Shown here: positions 37,501 through 48,245 of the stretch, one piece after another | Numbering within the stretch: position 1 is the stretch's first letter | Layout: each line of letters starts with the position of its first letter | Assembly (NCBI GenBank): GCA_914767715.1 | Contig: OU612069.1 | Span: 19,527,387-19,591,386, forward strand | Reading direction: 5' to 3' | DNA from: Membranipora membranacea | Lineage: Eukaryota > Bryozoa > Gymnolaemata > Cheilostomatida > Membraniporidae | DNA: 64,000 nt | Made by a program: the position numbers and the translations under genes | Notes under the pieces: model-generated | Database searches by the model: none | Seen by the model: only the letters and a program-made list of their open reading frames with translations | Told to the model about the DNA's origin: nothing

Positions 37501-40500
37501 CGCCGTCCATGTGTTCATTTGGCGTGTGATATGACAACTTGATTTTAATCGTTTTAATCAGCTGATTTTAATTTGTGTCGAACGTGGGATAATCAATTCT
37601 GTGACAACCAAACATTTTTTAATACTCCTCCCAGTGTCCAGGAGATGGAGGTTATCACAATGGGCTGAAGGGGCATGCTCTGTCACTTGTGGACCCGGAG
37701 CGGTAACACGATCAACAACATGCACAATGCCACCACCAATGAATAATGGCGCCAATTGTCAAGGGCCAGCCAGCGCAACAACTATTTGTTTCCCATCAAC
37801 TGTAAGTTCAGATATGTATGATATGTATTTTTGTATCCTCTGTCATGGTTAACACGTAGGACAAAGCTCACATAAGAGTAACTGTCTTTTTTACAACAAC
37901 TGTTTATCTGAATAGCTTAGAGTGAAATCCAATAGAGATTTCTAGGATACTAAATAACTGAAATGAAACTTCTTATATTTTTTTAATTAAACATGTGTGT
38001 GTAAACTGGGGACGAGTGAGAAAATTCATATAGGAAAAACTTACCAATCAAATAATGTTACAAAGGAATCCGAAAATGTGGATAAGATTAATTACAATTT
38101 TTTTTATGCAATTAGGGCAATTTGGCAGTGATTTCTTCTGTAGGATGCAAGAGGTAAGGCAGAAGGGTGATGGATTGTGTTTTCTATAGGAAAAAACTGC
38201 TAAACTCTGCATCGTCATATCGCAAAATTTTAGTTCCAATATGACCATATGGAGTGAGGACTGGCATGACACTCCATCCCTGACTTGTACAACACACTCC
38301 CATAAAAATCATCACAACAAACTTATCCATATTGATATTATTTTTCATAAAACAATTTGAAGCATTTCAGATCATGACAATGTGACCATCCTTGTCTGCA
38401 GTGTCATGTTTATGGTAATTGGGGAAGCTGGCAGGATGGAATTTGCTCTGTTACCTTTGGAGCTGGTACTCAAACTGATACCAGAAGGTGTAATAACCCA
38501 GCTCCAGTTGCGTCAGGTCTAGCATGTGTTGGATCGGCTACCCGTACTGTTGGGTGTAATCTGGGTATCGTAAGATTATAACAGCGTTAATGATATTCTA
38601 TTCAATTTTCTTTCGGTTTATTTTGTTTCTTTTTTTTCTGGTACTGAGTGCAAAACACTTATAATGGGATGCTATTGCAAGCTGAATATTTTTGATATAG
38701 ATTTTGCGCCCACCTGAAACTTCTTGTGAATCTTGCAATTGATGTAAAGAGTATGTATCTTCATTCTCACTATCTTTTGCAGTGTGATGGGAACTGGAGT
38801 GCATTTGGCGAGTATGGAACTTGCTCGAAGCCGTGTGGTGGCGGAACAAAAACAAAAACACGTGCTTGCACTAACCCAGCACCAGTGGCAGGTGGAAACA
38901 TTTGCCCAGGAAGTGCTACACAGAGTTCATCATGCAAAACTCAGGTTTCATCTTATAATATGAGCATTAGTGAGGATTTAGGAATTTTTTAATGATTTTG
39001 AATGACATATAATCATTATGGCACTGGAAAACGAATATATGACATTAAATTATTTTTCTACACTTTTATTGGCAGTCTGTCTCATTCCATTGACAAAATG
39101 TTTTCCAAATAGTACCAACAAAAAAGGAAAAGGAAAGAAAGAAAGCTTGAGAATGAAGATAAGTTAAAATGAAAATAGGTGATTTGCAAAACTAAGATAT
39201 ATAAAATATATTTATGCAAAAAACCAAAAACTCAAATATATATATCTTTTGTGGTCTCATAAATGCATGGATAAATAATATAATTAATAACTCCACAGAC
39301 ATGCGCAGGTGGTGGAAGCTCCTCAGGACCTGGTAGAGGTGGCTGCAGATCAACTCTGGGGAGATGCTCGGTAGCATGTGGTGCAGGGACTAAAGAAGTG
39401 AAGACACTGTGCAGCGGGGGCGGAGCAGTGTTTGAAACCTCATATGTGAACTGTATTTTACAGGTGAGTGAAAAAGAAGGCCCGTAGTTCTAGGGGAGGC
39501 AGGGGCGCTCTGCCTCCCCTAGAATACTGAATAAAGTCGCCTAAAAATGCTATTAACGAATATTCCATGTCTAAATCAGCTCATTTGGGACATCCATTAG
39601 CTATTTATATGATTAAAACGCTTTGGAGGCTGGGAACTGGGGACTCAGGAGGAGCTTACAAAACCCACCCTGGTGTTACTTCACCCCCTCAAGGGTTTTT
39701 GCCTCCCCTCCTACTTTTCCTAAACTACAGCCCTAAAGGTGAGAATATGAAGGTGGTTTTAAATTTGAAATTTAATTCAATTATCCATTTACAGACACCA
39801 GCAAAGCATTCAAACATAACTTAAACCAGAGTGATTATTACCATAATATATAGCAAGATGATAAAAGTGGGGTGAATTTCACCACCCGAAATCACCCTCA
39901 TATTTTATTCTCTATTTACTCTTATAGTTACTCTGTCTTTAGAGTTAATCATTTCATTATATATTCATTAAAAGATTAAGGAATATGAGAATCATCCGTG
40001 CAAAATATTTCCGGAAGCCCGAGATTACCCTTCTGTAAATAGGACAAATATAGACGATGATATTTTCCATAAATACACCTGACTGCTTTGTTTTTATTTA
40101 TTTATTTATGCATGGTCAATTTATTTGTGATTGACTCTGATCAGTAATAATAAAGAATATATATATATATCCAGGCATGCCCATCGACAACTCCAGTAAC
40201 AACCCTCGAGTTATTGACTCACGTCAGAATGGTGGCTACAGACCTTGGTCAAACTGGGGATCTTGCTCACTTACTTGCAAAACACCCGGAGTACCAGCCA
40301 GCCAGAGAGCTATAAGAGTATGCAACAATCCCCCTCCTGAAAATGGTGGACTGAGCTGTATCAATGGCAGATTAGGAGAGGCTGAAAGATCAAGAGAATG
40401 TATCATATCGGTAAGTCATCCTTCCATTTCGATGTAACCAACAGTTTTTTAGTTGCGGTAAACGAAGAAATTTCATTTTATTGCCCCTTATATCATCGAC

Positions 40501-41051
40501 CAGAATATATATATATATCTATGCATTAGTTTTTTTGTCAGTACCGAAAATAGATTCAACATCAGTAATAGCGCCTGCCCTCTAATGCGCAAGCGTTGGA
40601 GGTCTCGGGTTCGAATCCCGCTGCAGACTACCGACTACTGGGCTCACTTGACGCTTAAGGTGTACTCCGACCTGCTTGCAAACTGAGAGCAACTTCGCAC
40701 TGAATTTGGCAGCCGCCCTGAAAGTATCTTTATTTCTCTGACTTCGGCCAGAGACAGACTGTGATTTTAACCCATTAATCAATTGGTTTGCCTAGCTCTC
40801 TGGTATTTGAAATAATCCCCATCGTATATTTGATATTGTAGCAATGTCCGGTTACTGAACCTTCTACTACATTCACACCAACCTTCACGACACCTCTAAT
40901 TTGTGCTTATAATGAGAGAGTCTGTAAATGCCGTACACAATGCTGTCCCCGGAACACAGGACGCAAAAATAAAAACGCTGGTAAAAAGAACAATGGTAAA
41001 GGCAACAAGAAGAAGAGAGCCAGGGGACTACGGTTTAGGAGGAGGCAATGA
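34563..41051 (+). CDS. Secreted/extracellular TSP1-repeat protein with basic C-terminus
   Basis: Likely exons are 34563-34592, 34840-34874 (GC donor), 34987-35024, 35087-35115, then one TSP1 domain per exon: 35483-35656, 36991-37167, 37635-37801, 38402-38569, 38783-38944, 39299-39463 and 40228-40410, and a last exon 40842-41051. TSP1 exons start with a Cys codon or just before it and mostly end in phase 0. Motifs include WTDW/YSQW, CSxTCG and RTRTCTNP. The last exon gives a Thr/Pro linker, a Cys-rich stretch (CAYNERVCKCRTQCC) and a very basic tail (KKNNGKGNKKKRARGLRFRR) that could bind glycosaminoglycans, which is inference. The domains suggest matrix or adhesion work. The first four exons are weakly supported and no strong signal peptide is seen. 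One exon has a 1-base frameshift and others lack a conserved Cys, so the whole may be decaying. Confidence 0.7.
35762..36140. repeat. 11-bp minisatellite in a TSP1 gene intron
   Basis: About 34 units of CCCCATAAATT, with variants (CCGT, CCAT, TTTCC), run without a break. The minus-strand open frame across it (Gly-Asn-Leu-Trp-Gly-Ile-Tyr type) is a by-product of a repeat whose three-unit period is 33 bases, and is not taken as a gene. Confidence 0.9.
36609..36714 (+). pseudogene. Broken TSP1 exon
   Basis: It has a good acceptor (TTTCAG) and donor (AG/GTGAAC) and starts CPVDGIWSDWANA. It then jumps frame to CGTGVFT, stop, TRTCTPPMNGGTDC. Compared with sister exons, about 13-14 bases covering the CSxTC motif are missing, and a TAA stands where Gln is expected. 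It cannot be included in the message without ending it, so it must be skipped. Confidence 0.8.
37421..37572 (+). mobile_element. SINE family 1, 3' fragment
   Basis: Only the tail part is left: CTGCAGATCTCATTGG, CTGCTTGCAAGCAGAGAGCA, GCAGATATTTCGCCGTCCAT and the TTTTAATC repeat. It lies in the intron before the frameshifted TSP1 exon at 37,635. Confidence 0.6.
40566..40780 (+). mobile_element. SINE family 1, copy in the last TSP1 gene intron
   Basis: The A box is lost, but the anticodon-like hairpin (TAATGCGCAAGCGTTGGAG), the B box GGTTCGAATCCC and the body (ACCTGCTTGCAAACTGAGAG) are clear. The end is GATTTTAACCCATTAATC. Its end is about 60 bases before the acceptor of the final exon. Confidence 0.75.
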
Positions 41052-42533
41052 TAAAGTTTTGTTTAGAATTTACAAAATAATGTTCCCATCAGACACAGTG
41101 ACATAAGTTTGACCATTTATTTTCAAAACGCTGTTGAAACCATCAACAATTATTTCACTAGATTGGAGATGAAGAATTGTCGCTGAAGTCATAGGAGATA
41201 ACTCTAGATTAACCATCTCTTTACAACAACTTTTGAAACATCACTTATGTAATAATCGACTATGAGCTGCTGTTCTGGTGATTCGCATCGGCAGTGATTG
41301 ACAATTGTTGGCTGATAATTATTAATGGAGACTGATCTAGTTTACTGATAGAACTGTTAAACAACCCACAACTATTTCTAGGACATGCCATAAATGTGGG
41401 ATGACTTTTCCTTGTTTATATTCTTTTTTTGTTTTGTTTTTACCATACCTACATTTATGAAAACCTCAATAAAAACATGACAATATATGCTTTGAAAGCT
41501 ACAAAAAATAAGCTGTATAATTTTTGAATGCCTTCTCAGAAACAGACTCAAGTGAGTGATACATTTAGGCTTCTGTGGAGCTATCAGATAGTCTAAGAGA
41601 TTAAGTTCAGAGGTCATATCCATTTTGTATAATGCATATTTTCCACATGTTGGTGGGTTGTCTGGCAATTGAGTGCCAAATATAACACAGGGTAAATAGC
41701 ACTCCTGACGCCGATACTGTAAGATATCGATCAAGTGACTATGAATTTGGTTCAGCTAAATAAACTACTCAGACTCACTAGTATTGGAGTAATCACAAAA
41801 TAATGGTGTGTAAGATAAGAGGCGGAGCGAAATCTTACCTCCTCTTGGAATGAATCCTGAGGCTAGCCCAGTTTCATTGAATGAAATTTCAGTGAGGCCA
41901 GATAAAGAGCCAAATTGATACAGACAAGATAATCTCCAAATATCTATTAAAATAGTTATTTTTTTCCCGAATAACATCTACTAGCACATTCACATTGCTT
42001 TAATTGTCCTTGTATTCGATAGTTTATTGAAAACAGGTTATTGAAAATAGGTAATTCGGATGATGCTGTTGTCAAATTGAAATATCTATATTATATTATG
42101 ATGTAGAATTAAAAATTTTGTCGAAAAGATTTTGCATAAAATGTTAATGATTTCATAATTTTTTTGTGGGTTGTTTTGTATGCCAAAATGCACTATAGTT
42201 TGGAGTTGTATTCCTTCGTTTTGTAATTTCATTCTGTATTTCAGGATAATAGTGGTCATCAAACCATATTACCCTAGAGGAGTTCAAGTGAGCTAGTATT
42301 TCTTGGGAATAGGAAGAGTGTAAAGAGGGTGAGTGTATAGCAGTTTAAATTTAGCCATGTCAAGTAAATGCAAGTTTGAGAATTTTTCCTCTTGAAAATA
42401 AATACTCTCTTCCCCTACATTACAAGCGCAATGCTCACATACTTTGGATTTATTTAATGTTTTCATATGTTTATTCGCTAATTGCTCAAACTATTATCAC
42501 AAATCTAGCAGGAAAAGTCCTCTTAAAACATTA
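41052..42533. other. 3' region between two convergent genes
   Basis: No gene is seen. AATAAA at 41,468-41,473 could end the TSP1 gene transcript (about 415 bases after its stop). On the minus strand two AATAAA signals, at 42,470-42,475 and 42,449-42,454, lie 59 and 80 bases beyond the stop of the 178-residue gene. Confidence 0.5.
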
Positions 42534-45500
42534 TCAGAAAGTATCTGCCGCCATCTGGTAGACGTCAGCGCAGCCTGGTACTTCTGTAGAGTCATCATCT
42601 CTGAGCGCTGACTCATGAGCTGACAGCTTTAGTAGCTGGTGTGAAAGAGAAAGAGTTTGTCTCAGACACAACATGAGTTACATGATCGCTGCCACTACGC
42701 TCTCTATCCTCGACAAGGTTGATAGCAAAGCTGGGTACTATAGCCGATTCGGAGCGCTACAAAAAATTGTAAATCGTTGTCACTGTCATCTTGTATTACA
42801 TCATATCTACGCTAGGAGAAGAAACGAGAACAAGAATTATTGCTTGTAACTTCTCCAGATTTTTTTGAGTTGTTTCAAGCTAAAAGTGATATCAAATTTT
42901 CATTGAAACTTTGCATATTTGAATGATGAATAATTGTTTCTGAACAATAACAACTTTACCAGCCTAAAGGAATTGAAATTTGTAGCAAAATAGATAATAA
43001 TAGTTTTGATATATTGATTTAGATTGATATAATTGATTGTTGGATGCAACGATACAATTAAACACAACAAATAGTTTAATTTTCACAATAACGCCTTTTG
43101 ATAATACCCTTTATCAGCATCTGACTGTATGATTGGTTGAATCGATAAGACTGATATGATTGGTCGAATTGATGTAACCAGTCTGATTGGTCAGATTCTA
43201 ACTTAGGTTACTGACCACTTTCTGCGAATGAGCTTCCTTCAGTTTGGCTCTTAGCATATCTTTTATAACATTTCTGTGAACCACCTTTGGTTCCCTTCGA
43301 GCCATCCTAGGTTTGCTGCTGATAAAGTTTGTGTATCTTGGTTGCGGCGTTCTCTGCACCTGTGGCATGCAAGAGGTACAAAAGTGTTGTAAAGAAGGGT
43401 TGTCAGAGATAGTGTCGGTAAACAGGTAGTTAAGATTTAATGGCTGATATTTGGATGGGTCATAGTCAACTAATTATTGAATTAAATTATTGATGCTTAG
43501 TTCTAATATGTTATGATTGAGGAATATATTATATGAGTAGATGAGACATGAAGCTATAAATTGGGAATAAGAGTAAATGAACTCCTTATACTCTGCATGT
43601 CTAGGGATTCAGTTTTACTCTGTCAACAGCGGCACAATGACTTTTTTGCAAAAAATACGCTAATCTGTATAAACAGAAAAACAAAGGAGCTCGTCATATA
43701 TACAAAGAAAAGTTTGAAACATTCTCCAGATTTTCATGCAATACTGATGGGACAGGAATTTTTGTGAAACCAGAGTACTGTGATTAATGATGGCAAATTC
43801 TCAGATTTTGGTGAGAGAGGACGAGACCGAGACAGCAACAAAATTCGAGACGACTCCGAGACATATATCGATGCCGATCAAACTGAAAACTGCCACTTTA
43901 TTCGAATCTACAAATTGAATATGATACAGAAATGACCGAAATAATTTGGATACTACATCAGTCTGGGTTTCTGAACAATTATTTGGGGGGGGGGCCTTGT
44001 CACTTTACTCTGCTAGCCTTGTCACGCAGCCATCGTCTTTTGGCTTTTTTGGTTTTGAAAAACCCAAAAATCGTGACAAAAACCGTGATAAAAACAGTGT
44101 TTATAATGAACAAGTCACTTCATGTATCAAGAGTGCCTGTCTCACTAGACCGAGACCGGGACCGAGACTTTGCCATCACTAGTACTGATGGTATTTCTCT
44201 AACTTGGATTTTAAGATGTTTTGATGAAACATCTATTTGCCTCACTCTTTAAATGTGATGGGTATGTGAACAAGCTGTTACATTCTTACCGGTGCTCCTG
44301 ATAACATCAGCTTCCTCTGTAAACAAAAAATAAGCACATATATGTTATAGTTATAATTTATAATTTAATTATTTCATGCATGGTAGCTGCCAAGTGAAGC
44401 AGTGTATGTTTATATGTATAAATGTAATAATATATTTATAAACTGAATCAGGAAATTGATATCAGTATGTTTTCTATAATTAGTAAACTGCTTGGGTCGC
44501 AAGGAAAAGTCGCTTGTACAGCCATTTGTTACAGATAATCTAGTTGAATTCGTTGAATGACCCCCTCCCCCACCCCTCCGGATTGTCCTACATAGGCAGT
44601 TATCATAAGTAAATCTGTCATTGAGGCAACTAACGCATTGACCATAGAAGGAGATAGGGGATATCGATGATCAAACTCGTCTGACCTGTACCGCTGGATC
44701 TGGTTTACCGAATCTCATCTTGAGTTCTCTATTAGAAAAATAAGGTTTCCTCTCCAGTCTACCTTTATAGGCATTGTACTTCATATCTGTAACAAAGTGA
44801 AATTGTCAACACACAGTATAAAACAAACACTTTCATTTGGCGACAAACTTTTCTTGAAGGAAAACTTTTTATGAGATACTCATGAACTACTTAGATTAGT
44901 TCTACTAAAAATGCAGCATTACACTATGTCTTATGTTCATTCCTCAAGAAATTGAATTGAAGTAAAAAAAAAGAAAAACACCTGCTAGAAGATAGCTGTA
45001 GATTACTAGAGTACTTGCTTACCTCCCTCCTCTTGGTGGGTGCATTACAAACATGTCTGACAATTCAAACCTTCTCCAAACACCGCAATGGAAATAATTT
45101 GATAGTCAATTAAACGGGCAGATTTGTATATTTATATAGGCTATCACTAAACACCACAATCTATCTGAGTCATATTACAATATCTGACAATCCTTTGGCA
45201 AGAACAGACAACATGCATGAATCTCCACATCAAAATTATTGTAGTTTGACAATAAAAAGTATATGTATACAAATATATTTATATTTATGTATTATATACA
45301 TAAAATACTTACCAGATTGATCATCATGCATTACTCTTCTCTCAACTCCAGCGATGACTTCATGCGGTTTCCTCAGTCCAAACTTGAGAACACCTGCGAT
45401 GCCAGCCGTGTAATAACATGAGCTTAGTTTCCAGGGACATTCTGTCTGTGGACCAGGGGTGCTCAGAGGTCTAAAAATACACAAAGGGGTTTCTGGTCAT

Positions 45501-45701
45501 TTGATGTAGTGCATTTGATTCCTGAAATTTCGGTTTTGGCAGTTGAGCCATAGAAGAACTTAACCCATTGCTGCCTCAGCAGGGCTTTGAAATATAGCTG
45601 AGATCCAACATTTTTACTAGATTTTAAAGACACCTGATTGGTCAAGAACAACATTAGTCATCACTAATGGTGGATGGCTGGGGAAGAAGATCCTACCTCA
45701 T
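42534..45701 (-). CDS. Unrecognised 178-residue basic protein, complete, six exons
   Basis: Exons are 45697-45701 (ATGAG), 45313-45470, 44686-44786, 44290-44316, 43216-43359 and 42534-42635. They total 537 bases and every join keeps phase, with normal AG acceptors and GT donors. The protein starts MRPLSTPGPQTECPW and continues through GIAGVLKFGLRKPHEVIAGV, MKYNAYKGRLERKPYF, MRFGKPDPAVQRKLML and a Lys/Arg-rich helix-like part (RNVIKDMLRAKLKEAH). It ends in an acidic tail, RDDDSTEVPGCADVYQ and eight more residues. I see no signal peptide, membrane segment, zinc site or nucleotide-binding motif, and I do not recognise the family. Six in-phase exons and two polyA signals make it a real gene. A small scaffold or cilium-associated protein is possible but is only a guess. 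An AATC repeat lies just upstream of its start. Confidence 0.75.
43786..44181. mobile_element. MITE C, hAT-like, copy 2
   Basis: It matches 13,543-13,957 over most of its length, with ends AATGATGGCAAATTCTC and GAGACTTTGCCATCACT. AGTACTG occurs on both sides, though on the left it is a few bases from the end. It lies in the intron between exons 4 and 5 of the 178-residue gene. Confidence 0.7.
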
Positions 45702-45727
45702 TTTGAGAGCTCATATAAATTTTTCTC

Positions 45728-45856
45728 AATCAACCAATCAACGAATCAATCAACGAATCAATCAACGAATCAAACAACGAATCAATCAACGAATCAATCA
45801 ACAAATCAATCAACGAATCAATCAACGAGTCAATCAACGAGTCAATCAATCAATCG

Positions 45857-45925
<69 letters not shown>

Positions 45926-45935
45926 CTATACAATT
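45728..45935. repeat. AATC tetranucleotide / 12-bp repeat next to a gene start
   Basis: The array changes from AATCAATCAACG units to pure AATC units. It begins 27 bases upstream of the start codon of the minus-strand 178-residue gene, so it fills the promoter or 5' leader. The long plus-strand open frame across it (Ile-Asn-Gln-Arg repeats) is treated as an artefact of the repeat. Confidence 0.85.
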
Positions 45936-46844
45936 ATACAATCAATCAAACGAGACAAAGATTTTGAGCTCACTTTCTTACTTGTGCATGTGTGAGACAT
46001 TGAGACAGCAGTTGTGTCTATCAGGATACGCAGCTCTCTCTATAACATCCGAATGTGTACGTGGGTGTGTCATTATCACAGTTATAATTGAGAGCGGAGA
46101 CCAGCTCCACCCTTTACTCACTTTACTTCAGTGGCGACAAGATTTGTATTTGATAGATCACATGACCAAATTGTTTACACGAAAAGAGGTGATGCAATTA
46201 CTGTTCAAGTGTTTTGGCAAGGAACTTTTATGCTAAATCAATCAGATATACGGACCTATTTTAAGAGTCTGGTTAATTAAAGTTGATTGGGCCCTGATGG
46301 TTAACTGTAGGTTCTGATAACTAGGTACCATCCTGTATTATAATACTGGTCTTTCAAGCTTTTAGATATATAACCCCTGTCCTGAACAAGGAGTTCTCTT
46401 ACTCCCTTCCCTGTGGGTATTAGGATGTTTGACGTCTTAACAGAATTTTACATTTGATTCATTTAGGACTGAAGGTAGAGAGATACTGCGGAGGGGGGGG
46501 GGGGTCAGCAAAGTTGACTTTCTACACACTTTTGGAAGACTCAGCAAAATATTGATTGTATGACTTTGCAGTCATTTTATCAGGGAAATGAGGCCAAAAA
46601 GCTGTTTTTAAAAGAGTGGATGGCTGATCAAATTTGATTGCAAGAAATTTCCATAATTTCAATTGATCTACTTATTTAGTAATCCTAAAAATGTTTCATT
46701 TATGGTGAAAGAAAAAAAGTATCCTAACATCTTAATTTCTTCTACAATTAAAATTAAATAAAAATACATTAAAATATTAAAACCTGATCAATGACAATGA
46801 GATTCAGTGTTAGAAAGGGAGTTGTCATGAAAAACTTACAAAAA

Positions 46845-46925
46845 ATTCCATATATATGAGGGCAGTAACTGCCCTCATATATGTATATATGATATAATCT
46901 TCCTAACTGATAGGAAGATTATATA
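46845..46925. repeat. Two adjacent perfect hairpins
   Basis: CATATATATGAGGGCAGTTA-type arms (CATATATGAGGGCAGT / ACTGCCCTCATATATG) are followed at once by ATATAATCTTCCTA / TAGGAAGATTATAT. They lie just outside the TTAA-flanked element that begins at 46,931. Confidence 0.7.
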
Positions 46926-46930
46926 TTTAA

Positions 46931-48241
46931 ACAACTAGGTGGATCAATTTTATTCATGTATCAATTTTGTGGTGGAACCGGATATTAGCATAAGGGATCT
47001 TGACAGCAGGTGAAAGAGATTAGCAAAGGACGCAGACTCGGACTATATCCGGATGCGCGAAGAGAGGGTATTAGAATAAACGTGGACTTAGAGAGGAGAA
47101 GCCCAAGGGAGAGACTGACTGAGTTACATACAGAACTAGGGAGCTAGGAGTACCCATACAACAATACATGTAAGTTGAATACACAACAAAATTATTCTCT
47201 GATTCTTCAGCTCCGTAATGATGTGCTTCTTTAGAAAATTGGTCCACTCTTAGTGCATTTTATATCTATCGCAGTAGAGGCCTTCCCGAAAACGCTCACA
47301 TCAAGCCAGGCTAACGTTTTGTGACGTCAGAGAGCTGTTTGAGTGATCAGCTTATTGTAAAATCAAATCAAACAGAGCTATCTTGTATTCAATACAGCAG
47401 AAAATCCATGGTGCTGATTTTCATTTTCCACTATGAGCCTATGCACCCACATCTCAATTGCAACCTCATGAAAGGGCACTGGCATCCCCATCCCCAAATC
47501 TTAGATATGATGGTCCAAAAAGTCAGCTTATTTGTGTGATTTCTGCAAATGTAGGTCAACACAGAGCACCAAACTAAGGCTATATTGTGTAGTAAGGTAT
47601 TCTATGAAAGGCCCCAATTGAATCAGTGGCGTATATTAGCACTCACGGCCCACAAATATCCGTGAGTGTCTGAATAGCTCAGTGTGTAGAGCGTCTGCAT
47701 TATAATCACTGTTAATCACATTGTTGCGGGTTCGAATCCCACCAATATCAGTTTTTTTTCAAATTGGTGCTTTATAACTGGAGCATTTTTACCGTAATCT
47801 TCTACTGCTATTGAGTTGTTTTCTGAAAGTACCCAACAGCTCAGTGAGCTATTGAAATACCTCTCTGCTTGCACTATTTTGCTACCGATATGCAAAAATT
47901 TCCGTGGTGGGAGGGCGCTTAAGCGCCCCTCCCACACCCTCCCCGCCACGCCTGTGGCATGTGGATTGGGCTGCGCCCGAACATTATGCTCATCTCTAAA
48001 AATCTATTTAGCTAAAGTTGTTGAGGAAATTCTATCAACACAGCGCACTAACAGCTCTATGACGTCAAATATCACATCCTTTTCAGGGTTAATTTTATGC
48101 GAGCGTTTTTAGGAAGGCCTCTACTGCGATAGATATATAATGCACTTAGAGTGGACCAATTTTTTAAAGAAGCATATCATCACGGAGGTGAAGAATCAGA
48201 GAATAATGTGATGCATAAGTAATATTGAGCCACCTAGTGGT
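46931..48241. mobile_element. TTAA-flanked long-inverted-repeat element with a nested SINE
   Basis: The ends are ACAACTAGGTGG and CCACCTAGTGGT, each directly flanked by TTAA (46,927-46,930 and 48,242-48,245), the target of piggyBac-type transposons. Long arms match in inverse between about 47,190-47,345 and 48,040-48,215 (ATTCTCTGATTCTTCA, TTAGTGCATTTTATATCTAT-like and CAGTAGAGGCCTTCC). The left arm holds an extra stretch of about 200 bases. SINE2 copy 2 lies inside. No transposase frame is seen, so it would be non-autonomous. Confidence 0.65.
47624..47997 (+). mobile_element. tRNA-derived SINE, family 2, copy 2
   Basis: It begins CAGTGGCGTATATTAGCACT, then has an A-box region (TGAATAGCTCAGTGTGTAGA) and a B box (GGGTTCGAATCCC). 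The body is shared with 3,850-4,214 on the other strand, including TTCTGAAAGTACCCAACAGC. It ends near CATTATGCTCATCTCT. Confidence 0.75.
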
Positions 48242-48245
48242 TTAA

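Noticed and set aside
40177-40437. TSP1 exon starting at 40,175 with a frameshift
   Set aside because: An acceptor at 40,226-40,227 gives an in-phase exon (40,228-40,410), so no frameshift is needed.
42673-42849. Plus-strand 58-codon frame starting MSYMIAATTL
   Set aside because: It overlaps the acceptor region of the 178-residue gene's last intron on the other strand and has no supporting signals. The opposite-strand model with six in-phase exons is stronger.
45667-46236. Plus-strand 189-codon frame with Ile-Asn-Gln-Arg repeats
   Set aside because: It is made mostly of the AATC array, has no other domain, and overlaps the start of the better supported minus-strand gene.
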